Below are positions 1 to 5,921 of a stretch of DNA of 5,921 nucleotides, piece after piece. The DNA is from an uncultured Pseudomonas sp. (GTDB lineage Bacteria > Pseudomonadota > Gammaproteobacteria > Pseudomonadales > Pseudomonadaceae). The first letter of the stretch is position 1. Every line of letters starts with the position of its first letter. The DNA lies in contig NZ_CAMPHN010000244.1 of assembly GCF_946885885.1 (NCBI RefSeq), positions 1-5,921 on the forward strand, read 5' to 3'. The notes below the pieces were generated by a model that saw nothing but the letters and a program-made list of their open reading frames with translations, was not told the origin of the DNA and did no database searches. A program made the position numbers and the translations under genes.

Positions 1-764
1 CGGGCAAGTTCGAAATGGCCGACGGCGGCACCATCCTGCTCGACGAGATTTCCGAGATGCCCCTCGGTTTACAGGCCAAGTTGCTGCGCGTGTTGCAGGA
101 GCGCGAAGTGGAACGGGTCGGCGCGCGCAAACCCATCACCCTGGACATCCGCGTGCTGGCCACCAGCAACCGCGACCTGGCAGGCGAAGTAGCGGCGGGG
201 CGTTTTCGCGAAGACCTCTACTATCGCCTGTCGGTATTTCCGCTGGCCTGGCGACCGTTGCGCGAGCGCCCGGCGGATATCCTGCCGCTGGCCGAGCGCC
301 TGTTGACCAAGTACGTCAAAAAAATGAATCACGCCCCCGTGCGTCTGTCGCCCCAGGCCCAGGCCGGCCTGATCCGCCACCCGTGGCCCGGCAATGTGCG
401 CGAGTTGGATAACGCCATCCAGCGCGCGCTGATCCTGCAGCAGGGCGGTTTGATCCAGCCCCAGGACCTGTGCCTGAGCGCGCCCATCGGCGCGGCGCCG
501 GCCGTCGCCGCGCCGCTCTTGAGCATGGTGCCGGCCAGCGCGCCGGCGCCGCAGCCGGTCGAGCAGGCGGCCGAGGCGGGTGCCCTGGGCGACGACATGC
601 GTCGCCACGAGTTCCAGATGATCATCGATACCTTGCGCGCCGAGCGCGGTCGCCGCAAAGAAGCTGCCGAACGTCTGGGCATCAGCCCGCGCACCCTGCG
701 TTACAAGCTGGCGCAGATGCGCGATGCGGGGATGGATGTGGAGGCTTATCTGTTCGCCAGCTAG
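1..764 (+). CDS. fleR: FleR, sigma-54-dependent flagellar response regulator (5' truncated by window edge)
   Basis: FleR is the DNA-binding response regulator of the FleS/FleR two-component system, which in Pseudomonas activates later flagellar genes with RpoN. The reading frame is open from base 3, so the real start lies upstream; the ATG at 15 is internal, because GKFE just before it belongs to the conserved GKFExAxGGT stretch of AAA+ enhancer-binding proteins. Visible, counting G at base 3 as residue 1: Walker B GGTILLDE (8-15), the SNRDL and FREDLYYRL segments with the arginine-finger region, the sensor II motif WPGNVREL, an Ala/Pro-rich linker (about 160-198), and a C-terminal Fis-type helix-turn-helix (about 217-238, [20 protein letters not shown]). 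The receiver domain, Walker A and GAFTGA loop lie outside the window. About 253 residues are seen of a family length near 470. NtrC-family paralogues share the core; the C-terminus and the adjacent fliE operon make FleR the best call. It ends with TAG at 762-764. Confidence 0.93.
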   Translation, partial: GKFEMADGGTILLDEISEMPLGLQAKLLRVLQEREVERVGARKPITLDIRVLATSNRDLAGEVAAGRFREDLYYRLSVFPLAWRPLRERPADILPLAERLLTKYVKKMNHAPVRLSPQAQAGLIRHPWPGNVRELDNAIQRALILQQGGLIQPQDLCLSAPIGAAPAVAAPLLSMVPASAPAPQPVEQAAEAGALGDDMRRHEFQMIIDTLRAERGRRKEAAERLGISPRTLRYKLAQMRDAGMDVEAYLFAS

Positions 765-767
765 CTT

Positions 768-933
768 CGTAGGGTGGGTTAGCGGCGCGGTACGCCGGTC
801 GCCAATCTAAATGCGATGGTGGCGCGGCGCGTAACCCACCAAGCGATTTACCGCGATGCGCCGATGATGGGTTACGCCGCGTCCCTTGTGGCGTGGTGGC
901 GGTAATTACGGCATGCGGCTAACCCATCCTACG
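768..933. repeat. 166-bp MITE-like imperfect palindrome between fleR and fliE
   Basis: The ends are inverted repeats: CGTAGGGTGGGTTAGCGGC (768-786) against the reverse complement of 915-933, CGTAGGATGGGTTAGCCGC, matching at 17 of 19 positions. Inside are two further copies of the core, so G(G/A)TGGGTTA occurs four times in alternating orientation: 773-781 (+), 832-840 (-), 866-874 (+) and 920-928 (-). This allows two side-by-side hairpins (773-784 with 828-840; 866-880 with 915-928), each with a single bulged base next to TTA, or one long cruciform. It holds no plausible gene. It begins three bases after the fleR stop codon. From memory, GGGTGGGTTA-type repeats are scattered through many gammaproteobacterial genomes, which would make this a short non-autonomous element or an intergenic palindrome family member; its copy number here is unknown. 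It might also act as an RNA-level barrier between fleR and the fliE operon. Confidence 0.75.
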
Positions 934-952
934 TTCCAGGAACGGCCTTTTT
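932..952 (+). terminator. 13-bp palindrome followed by a T5 run; weak terminator candidate
   Basis: CGTTCCAGGAACG (932-944) is a perfect palindrome around A938. As RNA it can form a stem of about 5 bp with a 3-nt loop, followed three bases later by five T's (948-952). This resembles a small intrinsic terminator for fleR transcripts, but the stem is short and the T-run brief. It lies about 75-85 bp upstream of the predicted fliE transcription start, so a dimeric protein-binding site is an alternative reading. Confidence 0.3.
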
Positions 953-980
953 CTTGCGGCTTATGGCTTGAAGCTTGTGG
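953..980. repeat. Four tandem CTT-heptads just upstream of the sigma-54 promoter
   Basis: The 28 bases divide exactly into four 7-bp units: CTTGCGG (953-959), CTTATGG (960-966), CTTGAAG (967-973) and CTTGTGG (974-980), followed by a partial CTG. The second and fourth units and their flanks give a 9/10 direct match at 14-bp period (959-968 and 973-982). Similar GCTTGNA-type heptads occur in Pseudomonas intergenic regions, as I recall. No function can be read from the sequence; the array ends 11 bases before the -24 element. Confidence 0.6.
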
Positions 981-991
981 CTGCCCCTATC

Positions 992-1007
992 TGGCACCCT
1001 TGTTGCA
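992..1007 (+). promoter_or_regulatory. Sigma-54 (RpoN) promoter of the fliE operon
   Basis: TGGCACCCTTGTTGCA matches the -24/-12 consensus TGGCAC-N5-TTGCA exactly. The invariant GG (993-994) and GC (1005-1006) are separated by the required 10 bases. The implied transcription start is near 1018, giving a leader of about 47 nt to the fliE ATG at 1065. In Pseudomonas the fliE operon is known to be RpoN-dependent and activated by FleQ, so both sequence and context agree. Confidence 0.9.
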
Positions 1008-1023
1008 AACATTCCTGCATCAA

Positions 1024-1049
1024 ACCGCATAGCGTCAAAAATCTGCGGT
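1024..1049 (+). promoter_or_regulatory. fliE leader: 6-bp inverted repeat enclosing a possible FleQ site
   Basis: ACCGCA (1024-1029) and TGCGGT (1044-1049) are exact inverted repeats with a 14-nt loop, ending three bases before the Shine-Dalgarno sequence. Bases 1034-1047 (GTCAAAAATCTGCG) partly resemble the reported FleQ box GTCANTAAATTGAC, matching well at the GTCA half and only loosely elsewhere. FleQ is reported to bind the P. aeruginosa fliE promoter atypically, downstream of the RpoN site, which is where this lies. The inverted repeat is seen directly; FleQ binding is inferred. Confidence 0.35.
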
Positions 1050-1052
1050 CGT

Positions 1053-1057
1053 GGAGG
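1053..1057 (+). promoter_or_regulatory. Shine-Dalgarno sequence fixing the fliE start
   Basis: GGAGG lies seven bases before the ATG at 1065. The frame stays open back to an ATG at 975, but that codon lies upstream of the sigma-54 promoter and of its predicted transcription start, so it cannot be on the fliE mRNA made from this promoter. The start at 1065 also gives the usual 109-residue FliE. Confidence 0.9.
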
Positions 1058-1064
1058 AAAGATC

Positions 1065-1394
1065 ATGAGCCAGGGTGTTGAATTCAATCGCCTGATGTTG
1101 GAAATGCGTTCCATGCAAACCGAGGCAATGGCCCGGCAGAAGCCGGTGACCAGCGCCCCGGAGCCGGGCGCGCCGAGTTTCTCGGAAATGCTCGGCCAGG
1201 CGGTCAATAAGGTCAACGAAACCCAGCAGGCTTCCAATCAACTGGCGACCGCCTTTGAAATGGGTAAAAGCGGGGTGGACCTCACCGATGTGATGATCGC
1301 CTCGCAAAAAGCCAGTGTGTCCTTCCAGGCCATGACCCAGGTACGCAATAAACTGGTTCAGGCCTACCAAGACATCATGCAGATGCCCGTTTAA
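1065..1394 (+). CDS. fliE: FliE, flagellar hook-basal body protein at the MS ring-rod junction
   Basis: FliE is a small exported rod/MS-ring adaptor, assembled early by the flagellar type III apparatus in the periplasmic face of the basal body; it connects the FliF ring and export gate to the proximal rod. The product is 109 residues, the normal size. The N-terminus is Met-rich and helical (about 5-25), followed by a Pro-rich spacer (27-38), a conserved [19 protein letters not shown] segment (39-57), and the family-typical C-terminal helices with [19 protein letters not shown] (72-90) and [17 protein letters not shown] (93-109). There is no Sec signal peptide, as expected for a type III substrate. 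It is the first gene of the operon, directly downstream of the sigma-54 promoter, and its stop codon lies 16 bases before fliF. Assignment is very secure. Confidence 0.97.
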   Translation: MSQGVEFNRLMLEMRSMQTEAMARQKPVTSAPEPGAPSFSEMLGQAVNKVNETQQASNQLATAFEMGKSGVDLTDVMIASQKASVSFQAMTQVRNKLVQAYQDIMQMPV

Positions 1395-1410
1395 GGATAG
1401 GTGCTAGATC

Positions 1411-3207
1411 ATGGCCGAAGCCGCCGCTGCAAACGTACCCGCCACCCTGGATGGCGACGAGTCGAAGAAACCGCTCTTCGGCCTGACCTTTCTGGAAAAC
1501 CTTTCCGATATGTCGATGCTGCGGCAGATCGGCCTGCTGGTCGGTTTGGCGGCCAGCGTGGCGATCGGTTTCGCCGTGGTGCTCTGGTCGCAACAGCCGG
1601 ACTACCGTCCGCTGTATGGCAGCCTCGAGGGTATGGACGCCAGTCAGGTCATGGAGACCCTGTCCGCCTCGGATATTCAATACACCGTGGAACCCAATTC
1701 CGGCGCTCTGTTGGTCAAGTCCGAGGATCTGGCCCGCGCGCGTATGCGTCTGGCCGCCGCCGGCGTGGCGCCGCGCGATAACAGCGTGGGCTTCGAGATC
1801 CTCGACCAGGAGCAGGGCCTGGGCACCAGCCAGTTCATGGAGGCGACCCGTTACCGCCGCGGTCTGGAAGGCGAATTGGCACGCACCGTGTCCAGCCTGA
1901 ATAACGTCAAGAGCGCACGGGTCCATCTGGCCATTCCGAAAAGTTCGGTATTCGTGCGCGACGAGCGCAAGCCCAGCGCCTCGGTGCTGGTCGAGTTGTA
2001 TTCCGGACGGGCGCTGGAGCCGAGCCAGGTGATGGCGATCGTCAACCTGGTCGCCAGCAGCGTGCCGGAGATGGACAAGGCGCAGGTCACCGTGGTCGAC
2101 CAGAAGGGCAACCTGCTGTCCGATCAGCAGGAGCTGTCCGAGCTGAGCATGGCCGGCAAGCAGTTCGACTACAGCCGGCGCGTGGAAAGCCTGTTCACCC
2201 AGCGCGTGCACAATATTCTGCAACCGGTACTTGGCGCCGGTCGTTACAAGGCCGAAGTTTCGGCGGATGTGGATTTCAGCGCGGTCGAATCGACTTCAGA
2301 GATGTTCAACCCGGATCAACCGGCGCTGCGCAGCGAGCAACAGGTCAACGAGCAACGCACCAGCAGTTTGCCGCCGCAAGGCGTGCCCGGCGCCATCAGC
2401 AACCAGCCGCCGGGCGCCGCTGCCGCGCCCGAGCAGGCCGCCGGTGCTGCGGTAGCCGCAGCTGTCGCCCCGGGCCAGCCGTTACTCGACGCCAATGGCG
2501 AACAAATCATCGACAAGGCCACCGGCCAACCGATGTTGGCGCCTTACCCGGCCGACAAGCGCGAGCAATCGACGCGCAATTTCGAGTTGGACCGCTCGAT
2601 CAGTTACACCAAGCAGCAGCAGGGTCGCTTGCGGCGGCTGTCGGTCGCGGTGGTGGTGGACGATCAATTGAAGGTCGACGCGGCTACCGGCGAAACCACT
2701 CGGGTGCCTTGGAGCAGCGACGATCTGGCGCGTTTCACCCGTCTGGTGCAGGACTCTGTCGGTTTCGACGCCAGCCGTGGTGACAGCGTCAGCGTGATCA
2801 ATACGCCGTTCTCGGCTGCGCCGGGCGAAGAAATCGTTGCGCTGCCCTGGTATCAGAGCGAAATTTTCATGATGGCGCTGGGTGTGCTGAAACAATTGAT
2901 GCCAGCATTGCTGATATTCATCCTGGTGTGGTTCGTGCTGCGCCCGGTGATGAAGAACATCACCAGCGCGGGCAATGGCAAGTCACTGCGCGATAGCCGT
3001 GGCGACGATGCCGAACTCGGCGATATGGGCGGCCTGAACGGCGAGTTGTCCGAGGATCGGGTCAGCCTGGGCGGGCCGCAAAGCATCCTCCTGCCGAGCC
3101 CGAGCGAGGGGTATGATGGACAACTGAATGCGATCAAGAATCTGGTTGCGGAAGACCCGGGTCGTGTCGCCCAGGTCGTGAAAGAGTGGATCAACGCCGA
3201 TGAGTAA
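1411..3207 (+). CDS. fliF: FliF, flagellar MS-ring protein
   Basis: FliF builds the MS ring in the inner membrane, the base on which the rotor and export gate assemble. The 598-residue length is normal. Visible parts: a cytoplasmic N-tail (1-39); transmembrane helix 1 (about 40-60); periplasmic ring-building motif domains, including the YscJ/FliF-type region (about 62-232, with ATRYRRGLEGELART and ARVHLAIPKSSVF); a third ring domain (about 240-455) split by a flexible Ala/Pro/Gly-rich insertion (about 325-385); transmembrane helix 2 (about 486-510); a charged linker; and the FliG-binding tail (572-598, LNAIKNLVAEDPGRVAQVV then KEWINADE). The ATG at 1411 follows AGGTG (1399-1403) at seven bases, with AAGGA slightly farther away. 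The gene overlaps fliG by 8 nt, so translation of ring and rotor subunits is probably coupled. Confidence 0.98.
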   Translation: MAEAAAANVPATLDGDESKKPLFGLTFLENLSDMSMLRQIGLLVGLAASVAIGFAVVLWSQQPDYRPLYGSLEGMDASQVMETLSASDIQYTVEPNSGALLVKSEDLARARMRLAAAGVAPRDNSVGFEILDQEQGLGTSQFMEATRYRRGLEGELARTVSSLNNVKSARVHLAIPKSSVFVRDERKPSASVLVELYSGRALEPSQVMAIVNLVASSVPEMDKAQVTVVDQKGNLLSDQQELSELSMAGKQFDYSRRVESLFTQRVHNILQPVLGAGRYKAEVSADVDFSAVESTSEMFNPDQPALRSEQQVNEQRTSSLPPQGVPGAISNQPPGAAAAPEQAAGAAVAAAVAPGQPLLDANGEQIIDKATGQPMLAPYPADKREQSTRNFELDRSISYTKQQQGRLRRLSVAVVVDDQLKVDAATGETTRVPWSSDDLARFTRLVQDSVGFDASRGDSVSVINTPFSAAPGEEIVALPWYQSEIFMMALGVLKQLMPALLIFILVWFVLRPVMKNITSAGNGKSLRDSRGDDAELGDMGGLNGELSEDRVSLGGPQSILLPSPSEGYDGQLNAIKNLVAEDPGRVAQVVKEWINADE

Positions 3208-4219
3208 CGATAACGCCCGCGTCGCTAAATTGAGCAAGGTCGACAAGGCCGCCATCCTCCTGCTTTCGCTCGGCGAGACCGACGCCGCGCAGGTGCTGCG
3301 TCACCTCGGGCCCAAGGAAGTGCAACGGGTCGGCGTGGCCATGGCCGGCATGCGCAACGTGCACCGCGAACAGGTCGAGAAAGTCATGGGCGAGTTCGTC
3401 GAGATCGTCGGCGACCAGACCAGCCTGGGCGTCGGCGCCGATGGCTATATCCGCAAGATGCTGACCCAGGCCCTCGGCGAAGACAAAGCCGGCAACCTGA
3501 TTGACCGCATCCTCCTGGGCGGCAGCACCAGCGGCCTGGACAGCCTGAAGTGGATGGAGCCGCGCGCGGTGGCCGATGTGATCCGTTACGAACACCCGCA
3601 GATCCAGGCGATCGTGGTCGCTTATCTCGACCCCGATCAGGCTGGCGAAGTGCTCGGTCATTTCGACCATAAGGTGCGCCTGGATATCGTTCTGCGCGTT
3701 TCTTCGCTGAATACCGTGCAGCCCTCGGCGCTCAAGGAACTCAACCAGATTCTCGAGAAACAGTTCTCCGGCAGCGCCAGCACTACGCGGGCGACCATGG
3801 GCGGCGTCAAACGCGCCGCCGATATCATGAACTTCCTCGACAGCTCGATCGAAGGCCAGTTGATGGACTCGATCCGCGAGGTCGACGAGGACCTGTCGTC
3901 GCAGATCGAGGACCTGATGTTCGTCTTCGACAACCTGGCCGATGTCGACGACCGCGGCATCCAGGCGTTGCTGCGCGAGGTCTCCTCGGATGTGCTGGTG
4001 CTGGCGCTCAAAGGTGCCGACGAGGCGATCAAGGAAAAGGTCTTCAAGAACATGTCCAAACGGGCGGCTGAGCTGTTGCGCGACGATCTGGAGGCCAAGG
4101 GCCCGGTACGCGTCAGCGACGTGGAAACGGCGCAGAAAGAAATCCTCACCATCGCCCGCCGTATGGCCGAAGCCGGAGAGATCGTGCTCGGCGGCAAGGG
4201 CGGCGAAGAAATGGTTTAA
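3200..4219 (+). CDS. fliG: FliG, flagellar motor switch/rotor protein
   Basis: FliG sits on the cytoplasmic face of the MS ring, binds FliF, FliM and the stator, and is where torque is generated and rotation direction is set. The product is 339 residues, the family norm. The N-terminal FliF-binding domain spans about 5-105 (LSKVDKAAILLLSLGE), the middle domain carries the FliM-binding EHPQ motif at 131-134, a Gly-Gly hinge lies at 201-202, and the C-terminal domain carries the torque helix. By alignment from memory with E. coli FliG, the charged residues K264, R281, D288, D289 and R297 correspond to K271, R288, D295, D296 and R304, all conserved. The ATG lies inside the end of fliF, preceded by the SD-like GAGTGGA (3184-3190). 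No defect is visible. Confidence 0.98.
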   Translation: MSNDNARVAKLSKVDKAAILLLSLGETDAAQVLRHLGPKEVQRVGVAMAGMRNVHREQVEKVMGEFVEIVGDQTSLGVGADGYIRKMLTQALGEDKAGNLIDRILLGGSTSGLDSLKWMEPRAVADVIRYEHPQIQAIVVAYLDPDQAGEVLGHFDHKVRLDIVLRVSSLNTVQPSALKELNQILEKQFSGSASTTRATMGGVKRAADIMNFLDSSIEGQLMDSIREVDEDLSSQIEDLMFVFDNLADVDDRGIQALLREVSSDVLVLALKGADEAIKEKVFKNMSKRAAELLRDDLEAKGPVRVSDVETAQKEILTIARRMAEAGEIVLGGKGGEEMV

Positions 4220-4233
4220 CGGGGATATCCCGC

Positions 4234-5043
4234 ATGGCTGCCAAGGAAGTACCCAGCGAGTTGATTCGCGCCAAAGACATCAGCGGTTTCGATCGCTGGT
4301 CGCTACCCAGTTTCGACGACGGCGAAGACGGCGAGGCGCCCGATGAGGCGGCGGAGCAGCCGACGTTGGTCGCTGCCGAGCCCGAGACGCCGGCCCATGC
4401 CGAGAGCGAAGAAGTGGCGCTGGAAGACGTCAAACCCTTGACGTTGGATGAGCTCGAGGCGATTCGCCAGGATGCCTACAACGAAGGCTTCGCCACCGGC
4501 GAAAAGGACGGTTTCCACGCCGGCCAACTGAAAGCCAAGCAAGAAGCAGATAGCGCCCTCGGCGCCAAGTTGAATGCGCTAGAGCGTCTGATGACGCAAC
4601 TGCTCGACCCCATCGCCGAGCAGGACCAGCAGATGGAAGCGGCGCTGGTGGATTTGGTCAGCCATATGGCGCGCCAGGTCATCCGCCGTGAGCTCAGCAG
4701 CGATTCCAGCCAGATCCGCCAAGTATTGCGCGAGGCCCTGAAAATACTGCCCATGGGCGCCGACAACATCCGCATCCACCTCAACCCGCAGGACTTCGAG
4801 ATGGTCAAGGCCCTGCGCGAGCGCCACGAGGAAAGCTGGCGCATTCTCGAGGACGAGACCCTGATGCCGGGCGGCTGCCGGGTCGAAACCGAACACAGCC
4901 GCATCGATGCGAGCGTCGAAACCCGTCTCGGCCAAGTGCTCAAGCAATTATTCGAGCAACAGCGCGAACAGGCGGCCCATGTGCCGGCAGCCGATTTGAG
5001 CCTGGACCTGGACGTCGCGCAGGAACCTGGCGATGCGCCTTGA
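4234..5043 (+). CDS. fliH: FliH, regulator/stator of the flagellar export ATPase
   Basis: FliH is a cytoplasmic dimer that binds and restrains the ATPase FliI and tethers it to FlhA/FliN at the export gate. The product is 269 residues. The N-terminus has the pseudomonad [17 protein letters not shown] segment with Trp22, probably the gate-docking region, followed by an acidic, Ala/Glu/Pro-rich disordered stretch (about 27-68). A clear AxxxG(xxxG)3xxxA helix-packing repeat follows: A81, G85, G89, G93, G97, A101, the signature of the FliH/YscL family. The C-terminal part (about 130-250) is the FliI-binding domain, resembling V/F-ATPase peripheral-stalk subunits, with [14 protein letters not shown] and a [20 protein letters not shown] segment. 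The start follows GGGGA (4221-4225) 14 bases after the fliG stop codon. The gene overlaps fliI by 11 nt. Confidence 0.96.
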   Translation: MAAKEVPSELIRAKDISGFDRWSLPSFDDGEDGEAPDEAAEQPTLVAAEPETPAHAESEEVALEDVKPLTLDELEAIRQDAYNEGFATGEKDGFHAGQLKAKQEADSALGAKLNALERLMTQLLDPIAEQDQQMEAALVDLVSHMARQVIRRELSSDSSQIRQVLREALKILPMGADNIRIHLNPQDFEMVKALRERHEESWRILEDETLMPGGCRVETEHSRIDASVETRLGQVLKQLFEQQREQAAHVPAADLSLDLDVAQEPGDAP

Positions 5044-5921
5044 ACGCACCAGTTTCGCCAAGCGCCTGGCCGGTTACAGCGAAGCGATCCAACTGCCCAG
5101 CCAGCCGGTGATGGAGGGACGTTTGCTGCGCATGGTCGGGCTGACCCTCGAGGCCGAAGGGCTGCGTGCGGCCTTGGGCAGCCGTTGCCTGGTAATCAAC
5201 GACGACAGCTATCAGCCGGTGCAGGTCGAGGCCGAGGTGATGGGGTTTTCCAGCGGCAAAATCTTCCTGATGCCGGTCGGCAGCCTGGCGGGTATCGCAC
5301 CGGGCGCGCGGGTCGTACCGCTGCCCGACACCGGACGCCTGCCGATGGGCATGTCGATGCTCGGTCGGGTTCTCGACGGCACCGGCCGCGCCCTCGACGG
5401 CAAAGGCGGGATGAAGGCCGAGGACTGGGTGCCGCTGGACGGCCCGACGATCAACCCGCTCAACCGCCACCCGATCAGCCAGCCGTTGGATGTGGGGATC
5501 CGCAGCATCAACGGCCTGCTTACGGTCGGCCGCGGCCAGCGCCTCGGTCTGTTCGCCGGCACCGGGGTCGGCAAGAGCGTGCTGCTCGGCATGATGACCC
5601 GCTTTACCGAAGCGGACATCATCGTGGTCGGGTTGATCGGCGAACGCGGTCGCGAGGTCAAGGAGTTCATCGACGAGATCCTCGGCGAGGAGGGCATCAA
5701 GCGCTCGGTGGTGGTCGCCTCGCCGGCCGACGAGGCGCCGCTGATGCGTTTGCGCGCGGCCATGTACTGCACGCGGATCGCCGAATACTTCCGCGATAAG
5801 GGCAAGAATGTCCTGCTGCTGATGGATTCGCTGACCCGTTTCGCCCAGGCCCAACGCGAAATCGCTCTGGCCATCGGCGAGCCGCCGGCGACCAAGGGCT
5901 ATCCGCCGTCGGTGTTCGCCA
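5033..5921 (+). CDS. fliI: FliI, flagellum-specific type III export ATPase (3' truncated by window edge)
   Basis: FliI is the cytoplasmic hexameric ATPase that helps unload and deliver substrates to the flagellar export gate; it is related to F1-ATPase beta subunits. The frame starts [15 protein letters not shown] at the ATG at 5033, preceded by AGGA (5021-5024), and stays open to the window end, giving 296 residues of an expected roughly 450. Seen: an N-terminal beta-barrel domain (about 25-95), the Walker A motif AGTGVGKS (175-182, with K181), the catalytic loop [10 protein letters not shown] (203-212, with E204 the likely catalytic glutamate), Walker [17 protein letters not shown] (D265), and the ATPase-family segment GYPPSVFA at the edge. 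The translation start lies inside fliH, fitting coupled synthesis of the ATPase with its regulator. The C-terminal domain is outside the window. Confidence 0.97.
   Translation, partial: MRLERTSFAKRLAGYSEAIQLPSQPVMEGRLLRMVGLTLEAEGLRAALGSRCLVINDDSYQPVQVEAEVMGFSSGKIFLMPVGSLAGIAPGARVVPLPDTGRLPMGMSMLGRVLDGTGRALDGKGGMKAEDWVPLDGPTINPLNRHPISQPLDVGIRSINGLLTVGRGQRLGLFAGTGVGKSVLLGMMTRFTEADIIVVGLIGERGREVKEFIDEILGEEGIKRSVVVASPADEAPLMRLRAAMYCTRIAEYFRDKGKNVLLLMDSLTRFAQAQREIALAIGEPPATKGYPPSVFA

Noticed and set aside
15..17. ATG at 15 as the start of a short AAA+ protein
   Set aside because: The preceding GKFE codons are part of the conserved AAA+ core, so the gene simply enters from outside the window.
768..933. 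CRISPR array or integron attachment site as an explanation of the repeats
   Set aside because: The repeats alternate in orientation with unequal spacing and no spacer-like regularity, and no cas or integrase gene is present; a palindromic MITE-like element fits better.
975..1064. N-terminal extension of FliE from the ATG at 975
   Set aside because: That ATG lies upstream of the sigma-54 promoter and its predicted start site, lacks a good ribosome-binding site, and would give an atypically long FliE; GGAGG before 1065 fixes the real start.
1375..2223. 282-codon open frame on the minus strand antisense to fliF
   Set aside because: Same shadow pattern; the plus strand encodes an unmistakable FliF, and nothing supports a promoter or domain for the antisense frame.
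3191..4197. Two long minus-strand open frames antisense to fliG
   Set aside because: Their composition follows from third-position GC bias of fliG on the opposite strand, and no protein family is recognisable.
4940..5854. 304-codon open frame on the minus strand antisense to fliI
   Set aside because: It is fully antisense to conserved fliI codons, has a His/Gln/Arg/Ala-rich composition typical of reverse-complemented high-GC genes, and shows no recognisable domain.
1065..5921. A previously undescribed system within the coding region
   Set aside because: All five downstream genes are standard flagellar components in the usual order, with expected lengths and key residues and no inserted or broken genes.

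Overview
The window is a stretch of the polar-flagellum gene cluster of a high-GC gammaproteobacterium, most likely Pseudomonas or a close relative in the Pseudomonadaceae. The assignment rests on gene order (fleR, then fliE-fliF-fliG-fliH-fliI on the same strand), on the protein sequences (109-aa FliE, FliG with the EHPQ motif, pseudomonad-style FliH N-terminus, Fis-type helix-turn-helix of FleR) and on a sigma-54 promoter ahead of fliE, the known arrangement in Pseudomonas. The species cannot be fixed from the sequence alone.

Layout. Positions 1-764 are the C-terminal half of fleR, the sigma-54-dependent response regulator of the FleS/FleR pair, cut by the window edge. Positions 765-1064 are non-coding and densely structured. 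From left to right they hold a 166-bp imperfect palindrome built from four alternating copies of G(G/A)TGGGTTA (768-933), a 13-bp palindrome followed by five T's (932-952), four tandem CTT-heptads (953-980), a canonical sigma-54 promoter with GG-N10-GC spacing (992-1007), and a short leader with a 6-bp hairpin and a possible FleQ half-match (1024-1049). Positions 1065-5921 are the operon fliE, fliF, fliG, fliH and the first two thirds of fliI, packed with gaps of 14-16 nt or overlaps of 8 and 11 nt.

How the genes work together. FliF forms the MS ring in the inner membrane, FliE joins the ring/export gate to the rod, and FliG binds the cytoplasmic tail of FliF and carries the torque-generating rotor surface. 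FliH and FliI are the stator/regulator and ATPase of the flagellar type III export apparatus. In Pseudomonas the fliE operon is an early gene set switched on by FleQ with RpoN, and FleR then switches on a later set, so the window joins the end of one regulatory operon to the start of a structural one.

The coding part is ordinary and apparently intact, and I see no undescribed system in it. What merits a second look is the 300-base fleR-fliE spacer. No RNA genes, CRISPR arrays, transposase genes or other mobile genes are visible. Long open frames on the minus strand are antisense shadows of the high-GC genes.
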